Made by a program: the position numbers and the translations under genes. Shown here piece by piece: positions 19,513 through 27,456 of a stretch of 64,000 nucleotides of DNA; within the stretch, counting starts at the first letter, position 1; each line of letters opens with the position of its first letter. Origin of the DNA: Brevibacterium sp. CBA3109 (GTDB lineage: Bacteria; Actinomycetota; Actinomycetes; Actinomycetales; Brevibacteriaceae); contig NZ_CP158281.1 of the NCBI RefSeq assembly GCF_040256645.1, positions 806,001-870,000 on the forward strand. The letters run 5' to 3'. Under the pieces are notes generated by a model, which had not been told where the DNA came from, searched no databases, and worked only from the letters and a program-made list of their open reading frames with translations.

Positions 19513-20276
19513 GGATCCGCGCGAACAACCCATCCCCGATGACTCTGACAGGCACCAACACCTATGTCATCACCTCGGCGGACGACACCTCGGCTGTGCT
19601 CATCGATCCGGGCCCGGAGCTTGCTGAACATCGTGAGAACTTCCTTGCTGAGCTCGGCGACCGGAAGCTGTCGGCCATCATCCTCACTCATCAGCATGAC
19701 GATCACTCGGAGATGCTCGGAAGTGTGGAGCAGTGGGCGCCGGAGGTGCCCGTGCACGCGGTCCTCGAGAAATTCTCCCGTCTGAGTCCTCCTGTGGCCG
19801 ATGGTGACATGATCGCATTCGGCACTGACAAGGCCGATGTCATGGAGGTCGTTGCGACTCCGGGACACACGATGGACAGCATCAGCCTCATCCACGATCA
19901 CGTGCTCTACAGCGGCGACACGGTCCTGGGGGAGGGGACGACGATCGTGACCCACCCGGAAGGGTCGCTGCGTGACTACCTTGAGTCACTCGACAGGCTG
20001 ATCCGACTGCTTGGTGAGGGGGGCTATTCGACTATTGAGCCCGCACACGGTCCCAGCATCGAATCTCCTGCTCAGGTGCTTGAGTACTACCGCAGCCACC
20101 GGCTCGAACGGATCGAACAGGTCAGAGCGGCTCGGGCGCAAGGAGCCATGAGTGCCACCGAAGTTTGTGACATCGTCTATCACGACGTCGATCCGAGCGT
20201 CCGCGGAGCCGCCGAGCAGATTGTGCGGGCGCAGCTGAACTACTTGGGGGCCCTGGCGCCCGACGACCAGATGTGA
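19509..20276 (+). CDS. MBL-fold metallo-hydrolase
   Basis: A 255-residue metallo-beta-lactamase-fold protein of the LACTB2/Rv3677c type. Zinc ligands are visible: LTHQHDDHSEM (HxHxDH, about residues 58-63), VATPGHTMDSI, and LYSGDTVLGEGT with the bridging Asp. A C-terminal helical region (RSHRLERIEQVRAA ... ATEVCDIVY) is like the winged-helix segment of LACTB2 endoribonucleases. It overlaps the NUDIX-like gene by 4 nt, third in a RidA-NUDIX-MBL operon. A 19-bp perfect hairpin follows. The substrate is unknown; RNA is a possibility. Confidence 0.88.
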   Translation: MRIRANNPSPMTLTGTNTYVITSADDTSAVLIDPGPELAEHRENFLAELGDRKLSAIILTHQHDDHSEMLGSVEQWAPEVPVHAVLEKFSRLSPPVADGDMIAFGTDKADVMEVVATPGHTMDSISLIHDHVLYSGDTVLGEGTTIVTHPEGSLRDYLESLDRLIRLLGEGGYSTIEPAHGPSIESPAQVLEYYRSHRLERIEQVRAARAQGAMSATEVCDIVYHDVDPSVRGAAEQIVRAQLNYLGALAPDDQM

Positions 20277-20416
20277 GCACATGCAGCTGAAGCGTCTCGC
20301 ACGGCATTGCTCGGCCGACATCATCCTTCACTCGTTCTGCGGACGAGACCACTGTCTGCAAACGAGGGTCTCGTCTGCACAGCGAAGTAACGACGGCTGA
20401 GGCGCCCAATCACGTA

Positions 20417-20459
20417 CGTACGAACGCCCAGGCACATACAGTGCCTGGGCGTTCGTACG
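20417..20459. terminator. Bidirectional terminator between MBL and crp genes
   Basis: The arm CGTACGAACGCCCAGGCAC (20417-20435) is perfectly complementary to 20441-20459, leaving a 5-nt ATACA loop. It lies between convergent genes. Confidence 0.85.
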
Positions 20460-20497
20460 ATGTGGGATTTCGCGGTTCGGCAACTGCCGAGGACTGA

Positions 20498-21175
20498 TCA
20501 GCGGGCGCGGTTGCGCATGCGCTCCATGTCGAGGATGACGACCGAACGGGCCTCGAGTCGGATGAAGCCACGAGCTGCGAAGTCGGCCAGGGCCTTGTTC
20601 ACAGTCTCACGTGAGGCACCGACGAGCTGCGCGAGCTCTTCCTGAGTGAGATCGTGAGCCACGAGGACACCGTCCGGTGCCGGCTTCGAGAAGCGAGACG
20701 CGAGGTCCAGCAATGCCTTGGCAACACGACCGGGAACATCGGAGAACACGAGGTCGCCCACGGTCTCGTTTGTGCGGCGCAGACGCTGAGCCAGAGCCTT
20801 GAGCAGGTTCATTGCGGCCCGTGGGCGCTCATCGAGCCACGTCGTAAGGTCCTCATGCTTGAGGCTGAGCAGCTCGGACTGAGAGACAGCGGTGACAGAG
20901 GTCGAACGTGGGCCCGGATCAAAGAGGCTGAGCTCACCGATGATCTCTCCCGGTCCGATGACCGAGAGCAGATTTTCGCGGCCGTCGGAGGACTCGCGGC
21001 CGATCTTGAGCTTGCCGCTGGAAACGATATAAAGTTCGTCACCGGCATCGCCCTCGTGAAAGAGCGCGGTTCCCCGACGGAGACTCCGCGGGTTCATGAA
21101 CTTCATCAATGCGCTTGTCGCTTCATCGTCCAAACCTGCGAAGAGCGTGGCGCCCCGCACAACTTCAATATCCAC
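20498..21175 (-). CDS. crp: Crp/GlxR-type cAMP-responsive global regulator
   Basis: A 225-residue Crp/Fnr-family regulator. The cyclic-nucleotide domain has GELSLFDPGPRSTSV, close to the cAMP pocket of GlxR/Rv3676. The linker and HTH (DLVFSDVPGRVAKALLDLA, HDLTQEELAQLVGASRETVNKALADFAARGFIRLE) closely resemble C. glutamicum GlxR and M. tuberculosis Crp. Start is GTG at 21175 with a strong AAGGAGG site. A TGTC-N8-CACA element lies 10-25 nt upstream of the start and may serve autoregulation. Its position between the MBL gene and nth matches other actinobacteria. Confidence 0.93.
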   Translation of the reverse strand: MDIEVVRGATLFAGLDDEATSALMKFMNPRSLRRGTALFHEGDAGDELYIVSSGKLKIGRESSDGRENLLSVIGPGEIIGELSLFDPGPRSTSVTAVSQSELLSLKHEDLTTWLDERPRAAMNLLKALAQRLRRTNETVGDLVFSDVPGRVAKALLDLASRFSKPAPDGVLVAHDLTQEELAQLVGASRETVNKALADFAARGFIRLEARSVVILDMERMRNRAR

Positions 21176-21184
21176 TGTGTCCTC

Positions 21185-21200
21185 CTTGTCGTGGTAATCA
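21185..21200 (-). promoter_or_regulatory. Possible Crp/GlxR site upstream of crp
   Basis: TGTCGTGGTAATCACA differs by one half-site base from TGTG-N8-CACA. It lies right before the crp start codon, where binding would block transcription. Confidence 0.35.
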
Positions 21201-21407
21201 CAGATAAATCTACCTGGTCAACGGTGCTGATACCAGCAAAGGCGCGGGAGTTTGCGGCATTAGTGCAAAACAAGGGGTTTTGTTTGCGTTTCCTCCACCC
21301 TCGCCGAGGTGGGCCACGGTTGCATGCGGACGATCCCGTTCGACGGGTCAGTGCAGAGCCACCTCGGCGATGTGAGGGACGCTACTGCGGAAATGCGGGG
21401 CACGGAT

Positions 21408-21413
21408 TAGGAT
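21408..21413 (+). promoter_or_regulatory. -10 hexamer TAGGAT, leaderless promoter of nth
   Basis: TAGGAT ends 8 nt before the GTG start at 21422, and no ribosome-binding site is visible. Confidence 0.4.
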
Positions 21414-21421
21414 GGTGAGTC

Positions 21422-22162
21422 GTGTTGACGGTGGCAGAGAAGAGCGCGCGGAAGTTCGCCAAGGAAACCCCATTGGGCAAGACTCGACGGGCGAGGAAGA
21501 TTCATCGAATCCTCGCCGAGGTGTACCCGAATGCGAAATGCGAGCTCGACTTCGAGACGCCATTCCAGCTCCTGATCGCGACCGTCCTGTCTGCCCAGAC
21601 CACAGACATCCGGGTCAACGCGGTGACACCGGGACTGTTCTCGGTCTTCCCTGATGCACACAGCCTCGCGGTGGCCAACCTCATCGAGGTCGAGGAACTC
21701 ATCCACTCGACCGGTTTCTACCGGGCGAAGGCCCGCAACATCGTCAAGCTCGCGAACGAACTCGTCGACACCCACGACGGTGAGGTCCCCAACTCACTGG
21801 ACAAACTCGTCAAGCTCGCGGGAGTCGGACGGAAAACCGCGAACGTGGTGCTCGGCAACGCGTTCGACACCCCGGGCCTGACCGTGGACACGCACATGGG
21901 GCGACTGGCTCGCAGGCTCGGCTGGACCGATGAGAGTGACCCAGTCAAGGCTGAGCATGACATCGCGGCGTTGTTTCCGAAGAAGGAACTCACCCTGCTC
22001 TCCCACCGAGTCATCTTCCACGGACGACGCATCTGCCACTCGCGCAGACCTGCCTGCGGGGTGTGCCCATTGATGGCATTGTGTCCCTCGTTCGGGGTCG
22101 GGGAACTCGATCCGGAGAAGGCGCGGGCGATGCTCAGATTCGAAATGGCACCCCAGGCATGA
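21422..22162 (+). CDS. nth: Endonuclease III
   Basis: A 246-residue base-excision repair glycosylase/AP lyase for oxidised pyrimidines. Signatures: the helix-hairpin-helix LVKLAGVGRKTANVVLGNAF with catalytic Lys in GRKTA; catalytic Asp in VDTHMGRLARRLGW; and the [4Fe-4S] ligands in the C-x6-C-x2-C-x5-C loop CHSRRPACGVCPLMALC. About 25 N-terminal residues are basic and extra. GTG at 21422 has TAGGAT 8 nt before it. The stop overlaps the following NUDIX gene by 4 nt (ATGA). Confidence 0.96.
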   Translation: MLTVAEKSARKFAKETPLGKTRRARKIHRILAEVYPNAKCELDFETPFQLLIATVLSAQTTDIRVNAVTPGLFSVFPDAHSLAVANLIEVEELIHSTGFYRAKARNIVKLANELVDTHDGEVPNSLDKLVKLAGVGRKTANVVLGNAFDTPGLTVDTHMGRLARRLGWTDESDPVKAEHDIAALFPKKELTLLSHRVIFHGRRICHSRRPACGVCPLMALCPSFGVGELDPEKARAMLRFEMAPQA

Positions 22163-22956
22163 GTGCTGAAGCATGTGAGCGGGGCACTTCTGGGCAGGGA
22201 TCGGTGGGGCAGGGATCCGCTGCGCAGGCTTCGACCGGGCACGACTCCCTCGCGCACGTCTCCGTCGCGCACGACCAGACTCTGCGGACGCAGCTGGAGA
22301 GCCTCGCGGCGTCGAATGGTTCGCCCGAGTGGCTGCGACGGGCACAGGCTCCGGGTGATGATTCAGTGCGTGACGCCGCCGTCCTCATGCTCTTCGGCAA
22401 GGGAGGCCAGCCGCGCACAGACGCCGGTCGGGCAGAGTCTTCACGCTTGGCAGACTTCGGTGTCGACGACGTCGACATCGTTCTGCTGCAGAGGGCGAGC
22501 ACCCTGCGCAACCATCCCGGGCAAGTCGCGTTTCCCGGTGGCCGACGGGATCCCGAAGACGACTCCCTAGTCGCTGCAGCCCTGCGTGAAGCGCGGGAAG
22601 AGGCCGGCATCGTGCCGTCAACGGTCGACGTGCTCGGGCAGATGGATCCGCTCTACATTCCCGTCAGCAAATTCCAGGTCACTCCTGTCATCGGTTACTG
22701 GGCGCAGCCCGGTGCGGTGCGGGTGATGGACACAGCTGAGTCGTACTCCGTCTACCGGGTCTCTGCCGCCGATCTGGTGGCGCCGGCCAACCGAGGCACG
22801 TTCTCCCGGCCGGACCTGAAGATCACGACACCGGCCTTCGACGTTGGAGTGCTCAAGGTGTGGGGCTTCACTGCAGGCATCCTCGACTTCGCTCTCGAGC
22901 ACCTCGGCTGGGCCGGGGAATGGGACCGCGACTCACACATCGACATCGACTTCTGA
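22159..22956 (+). CDS. NUDIX CoA pyrophosphatase
   Basis: A 265-residue hydrolase expected to cleave CoA to phosphopantetheine and 3',5'-ADP. The CoA-specific region VLLQRASTLRNHPGQVAFPGG is followed by an intact NUDIX box (GRRDPEDDSLVAAALREAREEAGI), so the catalytic Glu residues are present, in contrast to the NUDIX-like protein at 18535. The first 45 residues are an unusual Gly/Gln/Ser/His-rich stretch (GQGSVGQGSAAQASTGHDS) with no counterpart in the family. ATG 22159 overlaps the nth stop; nth-NUDIX adjacency is conserved in actinobacteria. Confidence 0.9.
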   Translation: MSAEACERGTSGQGSVGQGSAAQASTGHDSLAHVSVAHDQTLRTQLESLAASNGSPEWLRRAQAPGDDSVRDAAVLMLFGKGGQPRTDAGRAESSRLADFGVDDVDIVLLQRASTLRNHPGQVAFPGGRRDPEDDSLVAAALREAREEAGIVPSTVDVLGQMDPLYIPVSKFQVTPVIGYWAQPGAVRVMDTAESYSVYRVSAADLVAPANRGTFSRPDLKITTPAFDVGVLKVWGFTAGILDFALEHLGWAGEWDRDSHIDIDF

Positions 22957-23087
22957 GGCTGTTGCTCCTTCACTTCGAAGTCGACTGCTCGATGACAGAG
23001 CATGCGGACGACAGCTCGCGAGTTTGACGGCTGAGGTGCCTGATCAGGGCGAACACCTGCCGAGAATGTCGTGTCAGTGGCGTGGAC

Positions 23088-23093
23088 TAGCCT
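23088..23093 (+). promoter_or_regulatory. -10 hexamer TAGCCT, leaderless promoter of the HNH gene
   Basis: TAGCCT ends 7 nt before ATG 23101. There is no ribosome-binding site before the ATG. Confidence 0.45.
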
Positions 23094-23100
23094 TATTGGT

Positions 23101-24543
23101 ATGGAAGCAGAGACGGTTCCCGACGTGATCACCGAGATCCACCGGTGGCGTGAGGCGCTGTCGAATCTGCCCCCAGCCCTCAGCGAGGTCGATGCCATCG
23201 ACCGGATCGGCGCACTTGAAGAACTGACGGCTGCCGCCGCTGCGGCCCAGGCCAGGGAAACCTTGACCTTTGACATGCGCCGACGCAACAGCGAAGCCGA
23301 CGACGGAGTGGCGAGCAAAAAACAGGGCAGAGGTGTGGGGGCGGAGATCGCCCTCGCACGTAAGGTCTCTCGGGCTCGGGGCAGCACGCTTCTCAAGTTC
23401 TCGCGCTCCCTGCTCATCGATCTGCCCCACACGTATTCAGCGCTGAAGACCGGCTGCATATCCGAAGAGAAGGCCCGTGCCGTTGCGAAGGAGACCGACT
23501 GGCTCCCCAGGGACAAACGTCGACAGGTCGATGAGCGCATGGCGCAACGCCTCGCCGAGGTGGGAGTCGGGCGGCTGGGCAACGAGGTTCGTGCTCTGGC
23601 GCAGCAAGTCGACCAGAAGGCCGCCGTTGAACATCTCGAGAAATGCACGGAGGAGCGGTCAGTCTCGGTTCGTCCTGCCCCGGGCAACATGGCATACCTC
23701 ACCGCACTGTTGCCGATGCCCCAGGCTGTTGCTGTCTACGCGAATCTGAAGAAGTCTGCGGCCTCCCTGATCGGGACAGGGGAGTCAGGCCAACGCTCAC
23801 AGTCCCAGGTCATGGCAGACCTGCTCGTCGAGCGGACGACGGGTCAGGAGTGCGCAGCAGCAGTTCCAACAGAGATCCATCTTGTGATGAACGATGCCAG
23901 CCTGGTGGGTCGTGGCGACGATCCGGCCTGGCTTCCCGGCTTCGGCCCCTTGCCCGCGGGAGCCGCACGCACGTTCGTGGCCGAGAACGAGGCCACCGTC
24001 TTCCTGCGCAGGCTCTACACCCGCCCTGACGACGGCCAGCTGGTGCGCATGGATACGCGGCGCCGGGAGTTCTCGGGGCTGCTGCGACGCATGATCGTCA
24101 TCCGTGACGACGTCTGCCGCTCACCGTGGTGCGATGCGCAGATCAAACACGCTGACCATGCCACGGCCTACTCCGCCGGCGGCGAGACTGATTGGGACAA
24201 TGCCTCGGGTCTATGCGCCGCCTGCAACTTCGCCAAGGAGCTCAACGGCTGGAAGCACATATCGTCTCCAGAGAAGCTGATTGTGAAGACCCCGACGGGC
24301 CACCGCTACGAGACGAGGACCAAGCCCATCGACGCCCGCGCAGCTGAGACGGATTCGGCTGACCCCGAGCTCGACGTGGCGAAGCGACGTCGACGCCACA
24401 AAGAAGCCGACCAGGCCCACGGTCCGCCGATGAAACGAAGACAGCCACATGACAAGCCGCGGTCACGTTGCGGGACAAGTTCGGTCGAATACCTCTTCGG
24501 AGAAAAGATCCGCACGTTCCTCACCACGAAGCCAGCCGAGTGA
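23101..24543 (+). CDS. DUF222 / HNH endonuclease-domain protein
   Basis: A 480-residue protein of the abundant actinobacterial DUF222-HNH family (related to the 13E12 repeat proteins of mycobacteria). The DUF222 helical region covers about 10-290, and the HNH domain has CRSPWCDAQIKHADHATAYS, GGETDWDNASGLCAACNFAK and LNGW, with all cysteines and histidines present. The last 80 residues are basic and disordered. The physiological role is unknown. Such genes often sit where genomes differ; here it stands where mycobacteria have marP and nearby genes. Confidence 0.88.
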   Translation: MEAETVPDVITEIHRWREALSNLPPALSEVDAIDRIGALEELTAAAAAAQARETLTFDMRRRNSEADDGVASKKQGRGVGAEIALARKVSRARGSTLLKFSRSLLIDLPHTYSALKTGCISEEKARAVAKETDWLPRDKRRQVDERMAQRLAEVGVGRLGNEVRALAQQVDQKAAVEHLEKCTEERSVSVRPAPGNMAYLTALLPMPQAVAVYANLKKSAASLIGTGESGQRSQSQVMADLLVERTTGQECAAAVPTEIHLVMNDASLVGRGDDPAWLPGFGPLPAGAARTFVAENEATVFLRRLYTRPDDGQLVRMDTRRREFSGLLRRMIVIRDDVCRSPWCDAQIKHADHATAYSAGGETDWDNASGLCAACNFAKELNGWKHISSPEKLIVKTPTGHRYETRTKPIDARAAETDSADPELDVAKRRRRHKEADQAHGPPMKRRQPHDKPRSRCGTSSVEYLFGEKIRTFLTTKPAE

Positions 24544-24548
24544 ATGCG

Positions 24549-24586
24549 GCGGTGGCGCCGGGCTGAGCCCGACGCCACCGCTGTTT
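24549..24586. terminator. Hairpin between the convergent HNH and holin-like genes
   Basis: GCGGTGGCG (24549-24557) pairs with CGCCACCGC (24573-24581), with inner GGGC/GCCC. A TGTTT follows on the plus strand. Confidence 0.7.
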
Positions 24587-24620
24587 GGAGCTATTCTGCT
24601 GTGCTCAGTTGCGAAACCTG

Positions 24621-25028
24621 TCAGTACCGCGGACCGGAGGGATTCTTCACCGCACGCTTGACCGAGGCGATCAACGACTTGGCCGAATTGATCGCCGTAC
24701 CCGGGACAGGGTTGCCCTTCTTGAACAACGGCAGAGCAATCAGAACGAGGATGATGGCGAGCACCGCGAGGATGCCGAAGACAATGAGGAAGCTTCCCCA
24801 CCATGGCCATCCCAGGCCTTCGTGGAATGCGGCAGCCCCGGCGAAAATCACCATGAACGATGACAAGAACAGGAAGAACAGGGCCACGACGGCAAGTGCC
24901 GAGCCGATGCCCAAGTTCTTCGCACCGGCTGTGGCTTCAGCCTTGGCCAGCGCAATTTCTTCCTCGGCGATCGCTTTGGAATCGTCGCCGATGCCTTTGA
25001 TCAGTTCGCTGATCGACCTCTCAGCCAT
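24621..25028 (-). CDS. Actinobacterial holin-superfamily-III-like membrane protein
   Basis: A 135-residue protein with two membrane helices: SALAVVALFFLFLSSFMVIFA (about residues 43-63) and FLIVFGILAVLAIILVLIAL (about 80-99). An N-terminal amphipathic helix is rich in Ala and Glu (KAIAEEEIALAKAEATAGAK). This is the phage_holin_3_6/DUF1469 pattern. Such proteins are usually chromosomal housekeeping proteins in actinobacteria, not phage lysis genes, and no phage genes are near. ATG 25028 follows AGGAGC. It lies downstream of acs on the same strand, separated by a terminator. Confidence 0.75.
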   Translation of the reverse strand: MAERSISELIKGIGDDSKAIAEEEIALAKAEATAGAKNLGIGSALAVVALFFLFLSSFMVIFAGAAAFHEGLGWPWWGSFLIVFGILAVLAIILVLIALPLFKKGNPVPGTAINSAKSLIASVKRAVKNPSGPRY

Positions 25029-25117
25029 GAGTGCTCCTATCGACAAAAACTTGGACAATCTTTCTTAAGAGTAGTCTGAACGCGCCCGGTGACCAAAGAA
25101 ATACGGTCAGTAGAACG

Positions 25118-25180
25118 AGAAAAACCCGCCAGATGAAACCAGAACGGCTCTCTGCAAGCGTCCGTTCTCACTGGCGGGTT
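25118..25180 (-). terminator. Rho-independent terminator of acs
   Basis: On the minus strand AACCCGCCAG (25180-25171) pairs with CTGGCGGGTT (25132-25123), with an inner 7-bp stem AGAACGG/CCGTTCT. It ends in TTTTTC. Confidence 0.85.
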
Positions 25181-25195
25181 CGTCTCAGCGCAGGA

Positions 25196-27130
25196 TCAGG
25201 ACTTCGCCACCGATTCTTCGATCAGGTCCATGACCGATGAGTCGGCCAGCGTCGAGGAGTCTCCCACCTTGCGATGCTCAGCGACGTCCTTGAGCAGGCG
25301 GCGCATGATCTTGCCGGAGCGGGTCTTCGGCAGCTCAGACACGATGTGGACCTTCTTCGGCTTGGCAATCGGCCCGATGTCCTTCCCGACGTGTTGACGC
25401 AGCTCTTCAGAGGTTTCCGGGGAGTCTTCGACATTGTTGCCCACGATGACGAATGCAACGACGGCCTGACCAGACGTTGCGTCGTCTGCTCCGACCACTG
25501 CCGCCTCGGCGACATAGGGGTGGGCGACCAAGGATGACTCGATCTCAGTTGTCGACAGACGGTGTCCGGACACGTTCATCACGTCATCGACACGGCCGAG
25601 GAACCAGATGTCCCCGTCCTCATCGCGCCTGGCACCGTCTCCGGCGAAGTAGGTGTTCTCGAACCGTGACCAGTATGTCTCCTTGAAACGCTCGGGATCT
25701 TTCCAGATACCGCGCAGCATGGAAGGCCATGGCTGGCGAATGACGAGGAGCCCGCCCTCGGGTCCAGCAGGGCTGTTTCCTGCGTCATCGACGACATCGA
25801 CGGAGACTCCAGGAATCGCGCGCTGCGAAGAACCAGGCTTCGTCGACATCACGCCGGGAAGCGGGGCGATCATGTGCGCGCCGGTTTCGGTCTGCCACCA
25901 GGTGTCGACGATCGGGCAGCGATCACCTCCGATGACACGGTGGTACCAACGCCAGGCCTCCGGGTTGATCGGCTCACCGACACTGCCGAGCAGACGCAGA
26001 CTCGAGAGATCGTACTTCGCTGGAATCTCCTCGCCCCACTTCATGAACGTGCGGATAGCCGTCGGCGCGGCATAGAGGATCGTTGCCTTGTACTTCTCGA
26101 TGATCTCCCACCAGCGGCCCTGGTGAGGGGTATCGGGAGTGCCTTCGTAGACGATCTGCGTGGCGCCGGCTGCCAATGGTCCGTAAGTGACATAGGAGTG
26201 TCCTGTGACCCAGCCGACGTCGGCAGTGCACCAGAACACATCGGATTCGGGCTTGATGTCGAAGACAGCCTTCATCGAGTACAGAACCTGAGTGAGGTAA
26301 CCGCCCGAGGTGTGCAGAATGCCCTTCGGCTTGCCGGTTGTCCCGGAGGTGTAGAGGATGAACAGCGGGTTCTCGGAGTCGAAGAATTCGCATTCGTGCT
26401 CGGGGCTCGCGGTCTCCACCGACTCGTGCCACCACTGGTCCCGGCCGTCGACCATCTCGACATCCTGACCGGTGCGACGCACCACGAGGACCGTCTCGAC
26501 AGGGGTGTCGCCGTGTGACAATGCGTCGTCGACGGCCGGCTTCAGGCTGGTGGCCTTGGTGCGGCGGTAGCTGCCGTCAGCGGTGATGACCACACGCGCT
26601 TCGGCATCGATGATGCGTGAGCGCAGAGCGTCGGCGGAGAAGCCGCCGAAGACCACTGAATGGGCAGCTCCGAGGCGGGCGCAGGCCAGCATTGAGATTA
26701 TCGCTTCGGGGATCATGGGCAGGTAGATGGCCACGCGATCTCCGGCTTTGACCCCGAGGTCGGCGAGAGTGTTGGCTGCTTTTGACACTTCGGCGAGCAG
26801 TTCCGCGTAGGTGAAGGTGCGGGAGTCGCCGGGTTCCCCTTCGAAGTTGATGGCAACTCGGTCACCGTTGCCGGCGATGACGTGGCGGTCGAGACAGTTG
26901 TAGGCCACGTTGAGTTTGCCGCCGATGAACCACTTCGCGAACGGCGGGTTGGTCCAGTCGAGTGTTTCGCCGAAGTCCTCTTTCCAGTCGACGAGGTCAC
27001 GAGACTGCTCGGCCCAGAAGCTCAGGTAGTCGGCATCGGCACGTTCGTATTCGTCGGCCTTGACGTTGGCGGCAGTGACGAACTCTTCAGGTGGGGCAAA
27101 GGTTTCGGATTCTGCTGTGCTGTCGGTCAT
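25196..27130 (-). CDS. acs: Acetyl-CoA synthetase
   Basis: Converts acetate, ATP and CoA to acetyl-CoA, AMP and pyrophosphate. 644 residues, the normal length. Motifs: the adenylate-forming signature [15 protein letters not shown] (about 260-274), the [18 protein letters not shown] loop, and near the C-terminus [15 protein letters not shown] with the Lys that is acetylated by Pat-type enzymes in other bacteria (about 606). A GGAGGG ribosome site precedes the ATG. A Crp-type TGTG-N8-CACA site lies about 130 nt upstream, in line with the known GlxR/Crp control of acetate genes in actinobacteria. Confidence 0.97.
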   Translation of the reverse strand: MTDSTAESETFAPPEEFVTAANVKADEYERADADYLSFWAEQSRDLVDWKEDFGETLDWTNPPFAKWFIGGKLNVAYNCLDRHVIAGNGDRVAINFEGEPGDSRTFTYAELLAEVSKAANTLADLGVKAGDRVAIYLPMIPEAIISMLACARLGAAHSVVFGGFSADALRSRIIDAEARVVITADGSYRRTKATSLKPAVDDALSHGDTPVETVLVVRRTGQDVEMVDGRDQWWHESVETASPEHECEFFDSENPLFILYTSGTTGKPKGILHTSGGYLTQVLYSMKAVFDIKPESDVFWCTADVGWVTGHSYVTYGPLAAGATQIVYEGTPDTPHQGRWWEIIEKYKATILYAAPTAIRTFMKWGEEIPAKYDLSSLRLLGSVGEPINPEAWRWYHRVIGGDRCPIVDTWWQTETGAHMIAPLPGVMSTKPGSSQRAIPGVSVDVVDDAGNSPAGPEGGLLVIRQPWPSMLRGIWKDPERFKETYWSRFENTYFAGDGARRDEDGDIWFLGRVDDVMNVSGHRLSTTEIESSLVAHPYVAEAAVVGADDATSGQAVVAFVIVGNNVEDSPETSEELRQHVGKDIGPIAKPKKVHIVSELPKTRSGKIMRRLLKDVAEHRKVGDSSTLADSSVMDLIEESVAKS

Positions 27131-27456
27131 TTTTCCCTCCGGCTTCTTTGATGGATCGAAAATTCTAGTTGCACTGTATACCCGAGATGGGGCCTCGGGG
27201 CACCGTCGTCCGTTCGATGAACGATGGTTTCCGGGGGTAGCAATCGCCCAGACACTGTGCTATAAGACACACTCTACGGACCGAGTGAAACGTGGACGAG
27301 GCGTACCCGGAGATTCACCTGCACCTGGCAGGCGGCACAGAAGGAGTGCGCAGGGAATCCTGTTCTGCAAGGATAGGGACGGAGTCTGTCAGGATGGGAA
27401 CTAGATAGACACATTAAGTTTGACGACCCTGTCCCCAAGAGCGACTGGAGTAATCG
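27131..27456. other. Divergent intergenic region between acs and the 917-residue membrane protein gene
   Basis: 326 bp without a gene. It holds the ribosome site of acs at its left end, the Crp-type palindrome at 27256-27271 and a TTGACG near 27420 that may belong to the rightward promoter. I see no small ORF with a credible start and no stable hairpin. Confidence 0.6.
27256..27271. promoter_or_regulatory. Crp/GlxR-type binding site
   Basis: TGTGCTATAAGACACA has both perfect half-sites of the TGTG-N8-CACA consensus. It lies about 130 nt before acs and 186 nt before the rightward gene. TATAAG inside it could be a -10 for rightward transcription, in which case binding would repress. Confidence 0.55.

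Noticed and set aside
23101-24543. DUF222-HNH gene as an intron or mobile element
   Set aside because: No intron ends, terminal repeats or target duplications are visible; it has its own promoter and terminator.
24621-25028. Prophage remnant suggested by the holin-like protein
   Set aside because: No endolysin, structural, integrase or attachment sequences are near; this family is chromosomal in many actinobacteria.
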